Positions 49,966 to 58,201 are shown, counted from the first letter of the stretch. The stretch is DNA of 64,000 nucleotides from Curtobacterium sp. GC_Cur_3 (GCF_026544205.1 NZ_JALNUI010000013.1:1-64000); one strand, 5' to 3'. Numbers and translations: made by a program. Notes: generated by a model not told the origin, from the letters alone.

Positions 49966-51213
49966 TCAGGTGGTGCGCGGTGTGGTCGTCTGACGACCGG
50001 CGGCAGATGCGATGACGACGGCGACCACGAGGAGCGCCAGGGGGACGAGCATCGCGACCCGCAGTCCGAGGTGCTCCCCGAGGAAGCCGAGCGCCGGCGG
50101 GCCGACCAGGAACGCGACGTAGCCGGCGGTCGCGACGACGGACACCCGGCGGTCGCCGTCGGTGGGGTGGTCGCCGGCGGCCGAGACGGCGAGCGGGAAC
50201 CCGAGCGCGATGCCGAGGCCCCACACGGCAGCGGCTGCGGCGGTCACGATCGGGGACGGCGAGAGCACGACGGCCACCACGCCGACGGCTCCGACGACCG
50301 CGCACGTCCGGACGACCGTCGCCCGTCCGAACCGGGTGACGAGGGGTGTCCCGGCGGAGCGGCCGATGAGCATCGCGACGGAGAAGCCGGTGAAGACGAG
50401 CGATCCGAGGACCTCGGGGGCGTCGTGGTCGCTCGTCATGAGGAGGGGGAGCCAGTCGCTCGCAGCACCCTCGGCGAAGGCCATCGCGAGGGTGATGACG
50501 GCGAGGAGCAGCAGCTGGACGGTGATCACCGAGCGTCGCCGGGCGGTGGCGGTCGCGGCCGTTGCACCGGGGACGCCGGGCTCGGCAGCCGCGTCGAGGT
50601 CGGCAGCGGCAGCCGCGTCCGGGTCGGGACGGGGCATCGGGCGGAGGTTGAGCGCGGCGACGAGGGCGAGCGCGGCCATCACGACGGCGGCCACGGGCAG
50701 GTGTACCACGACGGGCACCCGGGCCGCGGTCATCGCGATGCCGACGAGTCCGCCGGCGACGGTGCCGAGGCTGAAGCACGCGTGCAGGACCGGCACGACC
50801 GGGCGCTCGATGACCCGTTCGACGGCGGCGGCCTCGACGTTCAGACCGATCTCGGCGACCCCCGCACCGAACCCGACGAGGAACAGGCCGATCCACACCC
50901 CGGCTGGCAGCTGCGCCGGTGCCGCGAGCCCGACCAGCAGCACGCCGAGCACGGGCAACGCGCCGCCGAGCAGCACGAGCGGTCGGGTCCCGACACGGCG
51001 GATCAGGGCGCCCGCCCCGAGGATCCCGATCATCGAGCCGACCGAGAGGCCGAAGAGGACCAGGCCCATGGCCTCGAGCGAGGCGCCGAGGTCGTCGCGG
51101 ACGGCCGGCGTGCGGGTGATCCACGACGCGATGCCGAATCCGGTCGTGGTGGACGTCGCGAACAGTGCCAGGCGATGACGTCGGGTCGGCAGCGGCGCCG
51201 TTGCGGTTCCCAC
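49966..51213 (-). CDS. MFS transporter
   Basis: A 415-residue major facilitator with 12 predicted helices. The first half shows ASLEAMGLVLFGLSVGSMIG and GFGAGVAEIGLNVEAAAVER, typical of the YfmO/fucose-permease-like MFS groups; the centre holds an Ala/Asp-rich loop (PDPDAAAAADLDAAAEPG). The GTG at 51213 is chosen because conserved sequence starts there; upstream in-frame codons read as non-coding. Substrate unknown. Confidence 0.8.
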   Translation of the reverse strand: MGTATAPLPTRRHRLALFATSTTTGFGIASWITRTPAVRDDLGASLEAMGLVLFGLSVGSMIGILGAGALIRRVGTRPLVLLGGALPVLGVLLVGLAAPAQLPAGVWIGLFLVGFGAGVAEIGLNVEAAAVERVIERPVVPVLHACFSLGTVAGGLVGIAMTAARVPVVVHLPVAAVVMAALALVAALNLRPMPRPDPDAAAAADLDAAAEPGVPGATAATATARRRSVITVQLLLLAVITLAMAFAEGAASDWLPLLMTSDHDAPEVLGSLVFTGFSVAMLIGRSAGTPLVTRFGRATVVRTCAVVGAVGVVAVVLSPSPIVTAAAAAVWGLGIALGFPLAVSAAGDHPTDGDRRVSVVATAGYVAFLVGPPALGFLGEHLGLRVAMLVPLALLVVAVVIASAAGRQTTTPRTT

Positions 51214-51347
51214 GCCCCCACTCTGGCAGGTCGACGCGGTGAGCGCGTCCGGGACGGAATGCACAGGGCACCTCGTTGCGCTGACTCTCCACAGGTGCGC
51301 ACTTCCCGGCACCGCCCACATCGACGCCATGTCAGGCTGTGTCACCC

Positions 51348-52937
51348 ATGGAACTCATCGCACCAGAACTCGTCGTCGTGCTCGCCACGGCGATCGCCGT
51401 CGCCACGGCGATCTCCGGACGCCTGCGGGTCGCGCCGCCCGTCCTGCTGCTCGCCTTCGGCGCCGGCATCGCCTTCATCCCCGTCTTCGGGAAGCTGGAG
51501 CTGCCGGCGGACGCGGTCCTGCTGCTGTTCCTCCCCGCGCTGCTGTACTGGGAGAGCCTGACGATCTCGCTGCGGGAAATCCGCGCGAACTTCCGCGGCA
51601 TCCTGCTCATGGGGACGTTGCTCGTCGTGCTGACCGCGGGCGGGGTCGCCGCGCTGCTGCACCTGCTCGGGATGCCGTGGGGTCCGGCGTGGGTGCTCGG
51701 TGCCGCCGTCGCCCCGACCGACGCGACCGCCGTGGGTGCACTGACGCGGTCATTGCCCCGGCGGAACACGACGGTGCTCCGTGCGGAGAGCCTGGTGAAC
51801 GACGGCACGACGCTCGTGATCTACGGCATCGCGGTGGCCGTCACGGCCGGGGAGCAGACGCTCACCGTCTGGAACGTCTCCGGCATGCTGCTGCTCTCGT
51901 ACGTCGGGGGCATCGCGGCTGGGCTGCTGGTGTCCTGGCTCGGGATGCTCGTGCTGCGCCGGCTGTCGGCGGTGATCCTCGAGAACCTCCTGACGTTGCT
52001 CGTGCCGTTCGTGGCGTTCCTCGCGGCCGAGGCGATCGGGGCCTCCGGCGTGCTCGCCGTCGTCGTGGCCGGGCTCGTCGTCAGCCAGGTCGCACCGAAG
52101 CTCGACCGCGCCGAGACCCGACAGCAGGTGCGCTCGTTCTGGTCCTTCGCGACGTTCCTGCTCAACGGCGCCCTGTTCGTGCTCGTCGGGATCGAGGCCA
52201 TGATCGCCATCCGTGAGCTCCAGCCGCGCGAGCTCCTGGTCGGACTCGGCATGATCGGGCTGGTGTCGCTCGCGGTCGTCGTGCTCCGGTTCGCGTTCCT
52301 CAACCTGTCGTGGGGCACCATCCGGCTCGTGACCCTGCGCACCGGCGGGGGTCCGCGCGAGGGACACCGCGACCGTGTGGTGAGCGGCTTCACCGGCTTC
52401 CGTGGGGCCGTCTCACTGGCTGCCGCCGTCGCCGTGCCGCGCATGGTCGAGAGCGGCGGGGCGTTCCCCGACCGTGACCTCATCGTCTTCGTGGTCGCCG
52501 GCGTCGTCGTCGTGACGATCGTCGCGCAGTCGCTCGTGCTCCCCGCAGTGGTGCGGTGGGCGGACTTCGACGGCAGCGGCGAGGTGGTCGAGGAACGTCG
52601 CCGTGCCGAGCGCATGGCGATCGAGGAGGCGCTCGACGCCCTGCCGCGGCTGGCCAAGCGCGCTGGCGCCGACGACGAGGTCGTGCAGCGTGTCCGCGAG
52701 GAGTACGAGGGCCACCTCGCCCTCGTGCGCGCCGAGCAGAGTGACGACGACGACCACCCGCTGCTGCAACAGCGCGGTGCCGCGGTGGAGCTCGAACTCG
52801 CGCTCGTGCGGCTGAAGTCGGCGCGGGTGATCAAGATGCGCGACGACGGCGACATCGACGACCTCGTGCTGCGCCAGGTCCGTGCCGAGTACGACGCCGA
52901 GGAGACCCGGCTGCTCCGGCAGGGCGAGCGGGAGTAG
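51348..52937 (+). CDS. Na+/H+ antiporter, CPA1/NhaP type
   Basis: A 529-residue cation/proton antiporter: about 12 helices (residues 5-410) with GAAVAPTDATAVGAL and the conserved SLVNDGTTLVIYG (the CPA1 ND pair), plus a cytoplasmic tail of 110 residues rich in Glu/Arg helices that may sense pH or ions. GTCACCC precedes ATG 51348; two nearby in-frame ATGs exist but lack added conservation. Role: sodium or potassium efflux and pH homeostasis. Confidence 0.9.
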   Translation: MELIAPELVVVLATAIAVATAISGRLRVAPPVLLLAFGAGIAFIPVFGKLELPADAVLLLFLPALLYWESLTISLREIRANFRGILLMGTLLVVLTAGGVAALLHLLGMPWGPAWVLGAAVAPTDATAVGALTRSLPRRNTTVLRAESLVNDGTTLVIYGIAVAVTAGEQTLTVWNVSGMLLLSYVGGIAAGLLVSWLGMLVLRRLSAVILENLLTLLVPFVAFLAAEAIGASGVLAVVVAGLVVSQVAPKLDRAETRQQVRSFWSFATFLLNGALFVLVGIEAMIAIRELQPRELLVGLGMIGLVSLAVVVLRFAFLNLSWGTIRLVTLRTGGGPREGHRDRVVSGFTGFRGAVSLAAAVAVPRMVESGGAFPDRDLIVFVVAGVVVVTIVAQSLVLPAVVRWADFDGSGEVVEERRRAERMAIEEALDALPRLAKRAGADDEVVQRVREEYEGHLALVRAEQSDDDDHPLLQQRGAAVELELALVRLKSARVIKMRDDGDIDDLVLRQVRAEYDAEETRLLRQGERE

Positions 52938-52969
52938 GCGCCGCTCACGCGTGCGCGGCGCCGGCGCTC

Positions 52970-53031
52970 GGTGCGAGGTTGGCCACCCCGTGCGGCGAAA
53001 TGGTCCAGCAGGGAGTGGTCAACCTAGCACC
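52970..53031. repeat. 62-bp inverted-repeat element, copy 2
   Basis: Ends GGTGCGAGGTTG and CAACCTAGCACC (one mismatch). Exactly 62 bp, like copies 1, 3 and 4; the downstream flank CAGCCGGGGAAGCGCGCACG is shared with copy 3. Confidence 0.8.
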
Positions 53032-53106
53032 AGCCGGGGAAGCGCGCACGGTGCGATGTGCGGGCGCGGGCGCGGCACGCATGCGTCACGCGCGTGCGCG
53101 GCGCCC

Positions 53107-53168
53107 GGTGCGAGGTTGGCCACCCCGTGCGGCGCAACGGCCCGGCACCAAGTGGTCAACCTCGCACC
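53107..53168. repeat. 62-bp inverted-repeat element, copy 3
   Basis: Perfect ends GGTGCGAGGTTG and CAACCTCGCACC. The segment GGCCACCCCGTGCGGCG directly after the left end is identical in copies 2 and 3. Copies 2 and 3 form a direct repeat with period 137 bp. Confidence 0.8.
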
Positions 53169-53230
53169 AGCCGGGGAAGCGCGCACGGTGCGACGCGCGG
53201 GCGCCGGCGCGGGCGCGGCCCCGCCCCGCC

Positions 53231-54388
53231 TCACCCCCGCGCCGGGCGGAGCCCCGCGCGCCGCACCCACGCCCGCCAGGGCAGGGACGACGCCAGCGCC
53301 AGGCCGATCACGACCGTGCCGAACCACCCCACGAGCACGCCGGGGATCGGCACGAGCAGACTCGTCCACAGCAGCACCGCCAGCACGCCGAGCACGTACG
53401 CCGCACCGGCCTTGAGGTAGCGCAGCCGCTTCAGCCCGGCGGCCTCGTCCAGGCGCGAGGTCAACCGCGCCAGGAACAGCGCCCCGATGCCGATCGCCGC
53501 AGCACCGACGGCGGCCTGCTCGAGCGCGCTGAGCCCGTCCGCGCCGAGCACGCCGGAGCCCGACAGCGAGTACACGCCGTCGAGGATCTCGAACAGCATG
53601 AACACGACGAGCCCGCGCTCGAACACCACGGTCGACGCGTACACGTGGATGCGCCACGCCCCGCGCCCGGTCCCGACCGAGTCAGTGTGAGTCCCGGCAG
53701 CCGGACCACCGGCAGCCCGACGACCGACAGCCGCACCCCCGTGCAGCGCCCACCCGGCGAGCCGCTTCGACCCGAGGTACGCGCCGATGCCCAGCACGCC
53801 GCCGAGGACCACCGGCACGACCTCGGACGACTGCCACGCGGCGGCGGAGGCGACCAGGACGCTCGTCAGCGCGACCCCGGCCGTGGCGGTGACCAGCGAC
53901 CAGACGCGAGGGCGCGCGACGGCGGCGAGTCGAGCCTCCAGGCGGCCGAGCCAGGACCGTCGCGACGCGCGGTCCGTGTTGAACAGGTACTCCGCGAACA
54001 CCAGCCAGATGAACGCGGCGCCGAAGGCGGCGAGGGCGGGCCGGACCTCCTGCAGGTGGGCGGCGAAGGCGCCAGGGGCGAAGACGGCCTCGCCGACGGT
54101 GGCGGTCGGGTCCTCGGCGGAACCCACGACGACCGCGACGGGCGGCAGCATGAGCCGCATCGCGAGGACGCCGGCCACGATCCCGAGCGACAGGAACAAT
54201 CGCCTGGCGGGGGAGTGCAGGCGCCCGGCGATGCCGGCCATCGGCACGGAGGAGTCGGCCGCCATCGCGATCTCGAGCAGCGCGAGCGCCACGAACGCGA
54301 GCGCGGCGGCCGGACCGAGCACGATCCACGCGAGCGCGGCGGCGACGACGGTGAGGGACAGGGGGACGGTCAGCAGGGATCTGGCCAT
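53231..54388 (-). CDS. DUF475 (TerC-like) membrane protein
   Basis: A 385-residue protein with about nine membrane helices. The block LALLEIAMAADSSVPMAGIA followed by SLGIVAGVLAMRLMLPP matches DUF475, a TerC-related family implicated in metal or tellurium resistance in other bacteria. The gene is bracketed by copies 2-3 and copy 4 of the 62-bp element. Function unknown here; no ter genes adjoin. Confidence 0.75.
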   Translation of the reverse strand: MARSLLTVPLSLTVVAAALAWIVLGPAAALAFVALALLEIAMAADSSVPMAGIAGRLHSPARRLFLSLGIVAGVLAMRLMLPPVAVVVGSAEDPTATVGEAVFAPGAFAAHLQEVRPALAAFGAAFIWLVFAEYLFNTDRASRRSWLGRLEARLAAVARPRVWSLVTATAGVALTSVLVASAAAWQSSEVVPVVLGGVLGIGAYLGSKRLAGWALHGGAAVGRRAAGGPAAGTHTDSVGTGRGAWRIHVYASTVVFERGLVVFMLFEILDGVYSLSGSGVLGADGLSALEQAAVGAAAIGIGALFLARLTSRLDEAAGLKRLRYLKAGAAYVLGVLAVLLWTSLLVPIPGVLVGWFGTVVIGLALASSLPWRAWVRRAGLRPARG

Positions 54389-54527
54389 GCCTCGATGGAG
54401 CGCTCCCGACCTGCGCTGGTGCTGTGGTCGGCCTGGGCAACGGCCGGGAGGACCGGGTCGGTTCACCCGGTCGGGTGACGGCCCGTCCCCCCTTGCGTGG
54501 ACCTGTCGGCGGTGGCTCGTCGCACGT

Positions 54528-54589
54528 GGTGCGAGGTTGGGCACCCCGTGCGCGGGGACAGGGCCGCACGGAGTGCGCGACCTCGCACC
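54528..54589. repeat. 62-bp inverted-repeat element, copy 4
   Basis: Ends GGTGCGAGGTTG and CGACCTCGCACC (one mismatch). Flank GAGCGCGCACGGTGCGA matches copies 2 and 3. It lies in the gap between the anti-sigma and DUF475 genes. Confidence 0.78.
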
Positions 54590-54677
54590 AGCCGAGCGAG
54601 CGCGCACGGTGCGAGGTGCGCACCGCGCCCGCGCGTCGGCGCACGCGCGGCCGAGCCCACGCGTCCGAACCCGGGCG

Positions 54678-55472
54678 TCAGGCCCGCTTGTGGAGGGTGC
54701 CTCGCACGACGGAGTCGCCCGAATGCGTGGGGTCACCGTCGTCGGACTCGGCGGAGACGTCCACGACGGGGTACCGGGACGGGTCGACGCCCGACGGCAC
54801 CACGAACCGGCCGGTGTCGCCGTCGAGGAACCCGACGCTGACCAGCCCGCTGAGGTCGGAGCGCATCATCCACACCTCGCGGAGGGGTGCTGCGCCGTCG
54901 GCCGCCCGGTGGTCGAGGTCGACGACCAGGCTGAGTCGACCGTCCCCGTCCCGCTCGAGCTCGGCGGACCCGCGGACACCGGACCAGCCGGGCAGCGGGT
55001 CGAGCGCCGTGCGGGACACCACCGTGTCGCCGCTGCCCGGGCCACCGGTGAACAGGTACCAGCCACCGCCGAGGCCGAGCACGAGTCCCACGACGGCCGC
55101 CGCCGCGGCGAGGAGCAGCGCGGTGCGCCGACGCACCCGGGACCGGCGACGCGGCACCAGGTGCTCAGCAGCAGCAGCAGGAGGAGCAGCAGCAGGCGCA
55201 GCAGCCACCGCAGCCGCAGGCGCGAGCTCCGCTGCCGGCACGGCCGACCGGTCGTCGAACCCGAGGTCCGTCGCGATCCGGTCCCACACCCGGGCGGACG
55301 GCTGCGCGAGCTCGACGTCCTGCGCGGACTTCGCCACGGTCACCACGTGCCGCAGGTCGGCCAGCTCGGCGCGGCAGGCCGGGCACGCCGCGAGGTGCTC
55401 GGCGGCCGCACCGGAGGGCGCGTCGTCGCCGATGGCGAGCAGCGCGAGGGTCTCCTCGTCGATGTGGTTCAT
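54678..55472 (-). CDS. Anti-sigma factor, zinc-finger (RskA-like)
   Basis: A 264-residue protein: an N-terminal ZAS-type anti-sigma domain (EHLAACPACRAEL, with His26-x3-Cys30-x2-Cys33), an Ala/Pro-rich linker, one membrane helix (about 118-142) and an external RskA-like domain. It overlaps the sigma-factor stop by 4 nt, the classic arrangement of a sigma/anti-sigma pair. It should hold the sigma factor at the membrane until an external signal triggers release. Confidence 0.9.
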   Translation of the reverse strand: MNHIDEETLALLAIGDDAPSGAAAEHLAACPACRAELADLRHVVTVAKSAQDVELAQPSARVWDRIATDLGFDDRSAVPAAELAPAAAVAAAPAAAPPAAAAEHLVPRRRSRVRRRTALLLAAAAAVVGLVLGLGGGWYLFTGGPGSGDTVVSRTALDPLPGWSGVRGSAELERDGDGRLSLVVDLDHRAADGAAPLREVWMMRSDLSGLVSVGFLDGDTGRFVVPSGVDPSRYPVVDVSAESDDGDPTHSGDSVVRGTLHKRA

Positions 55473-56017
55473 TCGATCACCTCCAGACGTGTTCGGAGCC
55501 GAGCCAGACTTCGACGGATGTGGCTCTTGACGGTGCCGAGCGGCAGCCCGAGCCGTTCCGCGATCTCACGGTGGCTGAGTTCCTCGAAGAACGCCAGTCG
55601 CATCACCGTGCGGGGCACGTCCTCGAGCCGGTCGAGCTCCCCGGCGACGAGCACGCGTTCCGCCATCCCGTCGTGCGGGTCCTCGGCGGGAGCGCTCCGT
55701 TCCTCGTCGGCGACGGCGTGGGCGAGCCGTTCTTGCCGTGCCCGTTCGGCCAGCGCGTCGGCGACGCAGTTCCGGGTGATGCCGACCAGCCAGGCGCCGA
55801 GCGGGGCCGTGTCGGGACGGTACGTGTGCCGCCCTCGCCAGGCCCGGACGAACACCTGCTGGGTGACGTCCTCGGCCGCCGCGACGTCGGTGAGCGAGCG
55901 CAGTGCGAGCGTGTACACGAGGGACGACCACCGCTCGTAGACCGCCCGGAGGACGCGCTCGTCACCGCTGCCGAAGGCGTCGGCGAGGTCGCTCTCGTCG
56001 GGCTGGTTGGTCGTCAC
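55469..56017 (-). CDS. ECF-type sigma factor (SigK-like)
   Basis: A 182-residue RNA polymerase sigma factor with region 2 (YERWSSLVYTLALRSLTDVA, DVTQQVFVRAW) and region 4 (LSHREIAERLGLPLGTVKSH, IRRSLARLR). The start is a GTG; no in-frame ATG fits. Paired with the anti-sigma factor through a 4-nt overlap and preceded by sortase and DUF4397 genes on the same strand, so it probably controls surface or stress genes, including its own operon. Confidence 0.92.
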   Translation of the reverse strand: MTTNQPDESDLADAFGSGDERVLRAVYERWSSLVYTLALRSLTDVAAAEDVTQQVFVRAWRGRHTYRPDTAPLGAWLVGITRNCVADALAERARQERLAHAVADEERSAPAEDPHDGMAERVLVAGELDRLEDVPRTVMRLAFFEELSHREIAERLGLPLGTVKSHIRRSLARLRTRLEVIE

Positions 56018-56106
56018 GTCGTCGTGGTGCCTTCCGGGGGCCGCTCGGGACCCCTGCCCCGATGGTAGGGCGCGCGGCCGGGTCGTGGTGGGGAGTCGGG
56101 GATCGG

Positions 56107-56781
56107 TCACAGCGGCGTCGCGGTCACGACGAGGTTGCTGCGGTAGTGGTGCGTGGCGGTGTCGAACGTGCCGCCGCAGGTGACGAGCACGAGACGCCGG
56201 GGTCCGTCGTGGTCGAACACGCTCGCCCAGGGGACGCCGGTCTTCGCGAGCAGGTCGACCGTGGCGACGGCGTACCGCATCGTGGTGCCGTCCGCGCTCG
56301 TGACGGTGACCCGCGTGCCGACCGGCACGTCCACGAGGTGTGCGAACGGGCCGATCCCGTACCCGACCGCGTCCACGTGGGCGGCGAGGACGGTGGAGCC
56401 CACCGCGGAGGCCGGGGTCGAGCCGAAGCGCCACCAGCCGGCGACGGCCGGGTCCGGGGGGAGGGCCATCGCGCCGGTGGGGTCGACGCCCTCCGGTCGC
56501 ACGGCCTGGTCGATGCCGAGGCTCGGGACGGCGACACGCACGGGGGCGACCACGGCCGGCACCTCGGTCGGGAGCGCCGCGTCGCGCAGGGGCACGGCGG
56601 TCGAGAACGCCGACGGCGCCGGCGTCGGCGCGACGGGCACGGCCGGAGCGGACGACGCACCGTCCCCCGAGAGCGGGCGCCCGCCGGGGACACGGTCCGC
56701 CGACGAGCACCCGGTCAGGCAGGCCAGGGCGACGGTGGCGGCGAGGGGGACCGCCACCGCCGCCCCGACCCGGTGGTGCAC
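56107..56781 (-). CDS. Class F sortase
   Basis: A 224-residue sortase: N-terminal export signal (about 1-25, LACLTGCSS also fits a lipobox), a Pro/Ala-rich spacer, and the catalytic barrel with His in VLAAHVDAVGYG, Cys in LVLVTCGGTF and Arg in HHYRSNLVV. Class F sortases attach surface proteins in actinobacteria. The upstream DUF4397 gene, 2 bp away, is the likely partner or substrate. Confidence 0.88.
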   Translation of the reverse strand: MHHRVGAAVAVPLAATVALACLTGCSSADRVPGGRPLSGDGASSAPAVPVAPTPAPSAFSTAVPLRDAALPTEVPAVVAPVRVAVPSLGIDQAVRPEGVDPTGAMALPPDPAVAGWWRFGSTPASAVGSTVLAAHVDAVGYGIGPFAHLVDVPVGTRVTVTSADGTTMRYAVATVDLLAKTGVPWASVFDHDGPRRLVLVTCGGTFDTATHHYRSNLVVTATPL

Positions 56782-56783
56782 GG

Positions 56784-57626
56784 TCAGCGCCGTGCGGCTC
56801 GGACGGCGCTGGCGCGACGTCGGAGGACCAGGAGCGCCAGGCCGGCGAGGACGACGCCAGCGCCGCCGATCACGAGCGGGGCGGTCTCCGTGCTGTTGGT
56901 CGCGACGAGTCCGGCGTTGCCGGCCGGCACGCCGTTCGGGTCACCGCCGAGGCCGCTGATCGTCTGCGTGGCGAGCATGAGGTTCTTGTCCTCCAGGCTG
57001 CCCCACGCGTACACGATCGTGTCGGAACCCGCGGTGACGGCGACGTCGGCCGGGCCGATGACCGGAGCGGTCGTCCCGGTCGCCGCGACCGTGGCGGACA
57101 CGGTGCCGGCGGGCAGCACCAGCGCCTGCTCGTCCGGGTTCGACAGGTTCGACACGACGGCCTTCCCGCCGGCGAGGACGTCCACGGCGGGTGCCGCTGC
57201 GACGTGCCGCACGACGAGACGGCCCTGCCCGGCGGGGACCGCGGAGGTGTCGTTCGTGAACACGGTCGCCGTCGGGGTGCCGTCTGCCTTCAGGTGGGCC
57301 ACCGCGGTGGAGTTGCTGCCGGCGGCGAACGACACGTCGGCCGGGCCGATGATCGGCTTCGAGTCGTCGGTGGCGTCGCTCGCCGTGATCGCGAGCGTGT
57401 GGGCTCCGGCGGCGACGGACATCGGTCCGGCCATGGTGCCGGGCGTGAAGTCGTCGATCGCCCGGGCGCCGTCGAGCCAGACGTCGACCGTGGTGTCGGG
57501 GACGGCGTGCAGGACGCTGAGCGTGGCGTCGCCAGGTGCAGCGGTCGCCGCGGTCGCGGGGACCGCGATCGCGAACGCCGCGAGCAGTGCGCCGGCGCCG
57601 ATGCCGGTCACGAGGTTCTTGCGCAT
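56784..57626 (-). CDS. DUF4397 surface protein
   Basis: A 280-residue secreted protein: signal peptide (about 1-30, AFAIAVPATAATAAPGD), two DUF4397 Ig-like repeats (each opening with LSVLHAVPDTTVDVWLDGAR or LVVRHVAAAPAVDVLAGGKA), and a C-terminal helix plus Arg-rich tail (VIGGAGVVLAGLALLVLRRR). The sequence before the helix is LVATN, not LPxTG, so it is either a non-canonical sortase signal or a plain membrane anchor. First gene of the sortase/sigma operon. Confidence 0.85.
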   Translation of the reverse strand: MRKNLVTGIGAGALLAAFAIAVPATAATAAPGDATLSVLHAVPDTTVDVWLDGARAIDDFTPGTMAGPMSVAAGAHTLAITASDATDDSKPIIGPADVSFAAGSNSTAVAHLKADGTPTATVFTNDTSAVPAGQGRLVVRHVAAAPAVDVLAGGKAVVSNLSNPDEQALVLPAGTVSATVAATGTTAPVIGPADVAVTAGSDTIVYAWGSLEDKNLMLATQTISGLGGDPNGVPAGNAGLVATNSTETAPLVIGGAGVVLAGLALLVLRRRASAVRAARR

Positions 57627-57736
57627 GGTGTGCCTCCAGGTCGGCCCTCAGGGCCGGGTCGGGTGGGCGTCGTCATCGACACCCACCACCACTACCGCCC
57701 GGAGTGCCTGTCCGGATGCACCCACCCGGGAACTGC

Positions 57737-57776
57737 CGGACGGGAGGCTCCCCACGCTCCCGCAACGAGCCTCCCG
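57737..57776. terminator. Palindromic hairpin, repeat family A copy 7
   Basis: Arms GACGGGAGGCTC and GAGCCTCCCGTC match copies 1 and 3, but the loop differs. Unlike the others it lies in a divergent gap, where neither neighbour needs a terminator. It marks the right border of the 55-kb insertion, 11 bp before the flbD promoter. Confidence 0.7.
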
Positions 57777-57787
57777 TCTGTGGGCAC

Positions 57788-57814
57788 TAACGGGGACACG
57801 GCGACGGCCGATAG
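57788..57814 (+). promoter_or_regulatory. Sigma-28 (FliA/SigD)-type promoter of flbD-mot
   Basis: TAAC (57788-57791), 15 bp, then GCCGATAG (57807-57814) match the flagellar sigma-28 consensus TAAA-N15-GCCGATAA closely. The hairpin just upstream would insulate the promoter. It implies that flbD and the mot genes are late flagellar genes transcribed independently of flgE. Confidence 0.75.
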
Positions 57815-57897
57815 AGCGCACTGACCACCCACGGACGGGTGGTCGGACGACCTGCCCCACGGACGGTGGCAGGTGAGACACCCCAGGGACGGACCCC

Positions 57898-58200
57898 ATG
57901 ATCGTCGTCACACGACTCAACGGCAGCGGCTTCGCTGTCAACCCCGACCTCGTGGAGCGCATCCAGGAGACGCCGGACACGACCCTCATCATGGTCGACG
58001 GCGCGAAGTACATCGTCCGCGAGTCCATGGCTGAGGTCATCGAGCGGATCGCCGCGTACCGCGCCCGCATCGTCACCATGGCCTACGGCACCGAGCCGCG
58101 CACCGTCACCGGGCCGCAGCCGACGCTCGCTCCCGTCGCCGCCCTGCACGCGGCGCCCGCCCTGCACGCAGCAGCCCGGACGCAGGACGGGGGTCGCTGA
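57898..58200 (+). CDS. flbD: Flagellar protein FlbD
   Basis: A 100-residue protein whose first 60 residues are FlbD-like: MIVVTRLNGSGFAVNPDLVE, TPDTTLIMVDGAKYIV and RESMAEVIERI. In Gram-positive bacteria FlbD precedes motAB and its role is poorly defined. Here it has an extra Ala/Pro/His tail of about 35 residues absent from short homologues. One base separates it from motA. Confidence 0.88.
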   Translation: MIVVTRLNGSGFAVNPDLVERIQETPDTTLIMVDGAKYIVRESMAEVIERIAAYRARIVTMAYGTEPRTVTGPQPTLAPVAALHAAPALHAAARTQDGGR

Positions 58201-58201
58201 C

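Noticed and set aside
52970-54589. Integron attC sites
   Set aside because: The 62-bp elements lack the GTTRRRY core and no integron integrase is present.
2366-57897. Prophage or integrative conjugative element
   Set aside because: No integrase, portal, terminase, relaxase, tRNA border or direct att repeats were recognised; the contents are ordinary metabolic, transport and regulatory genes.
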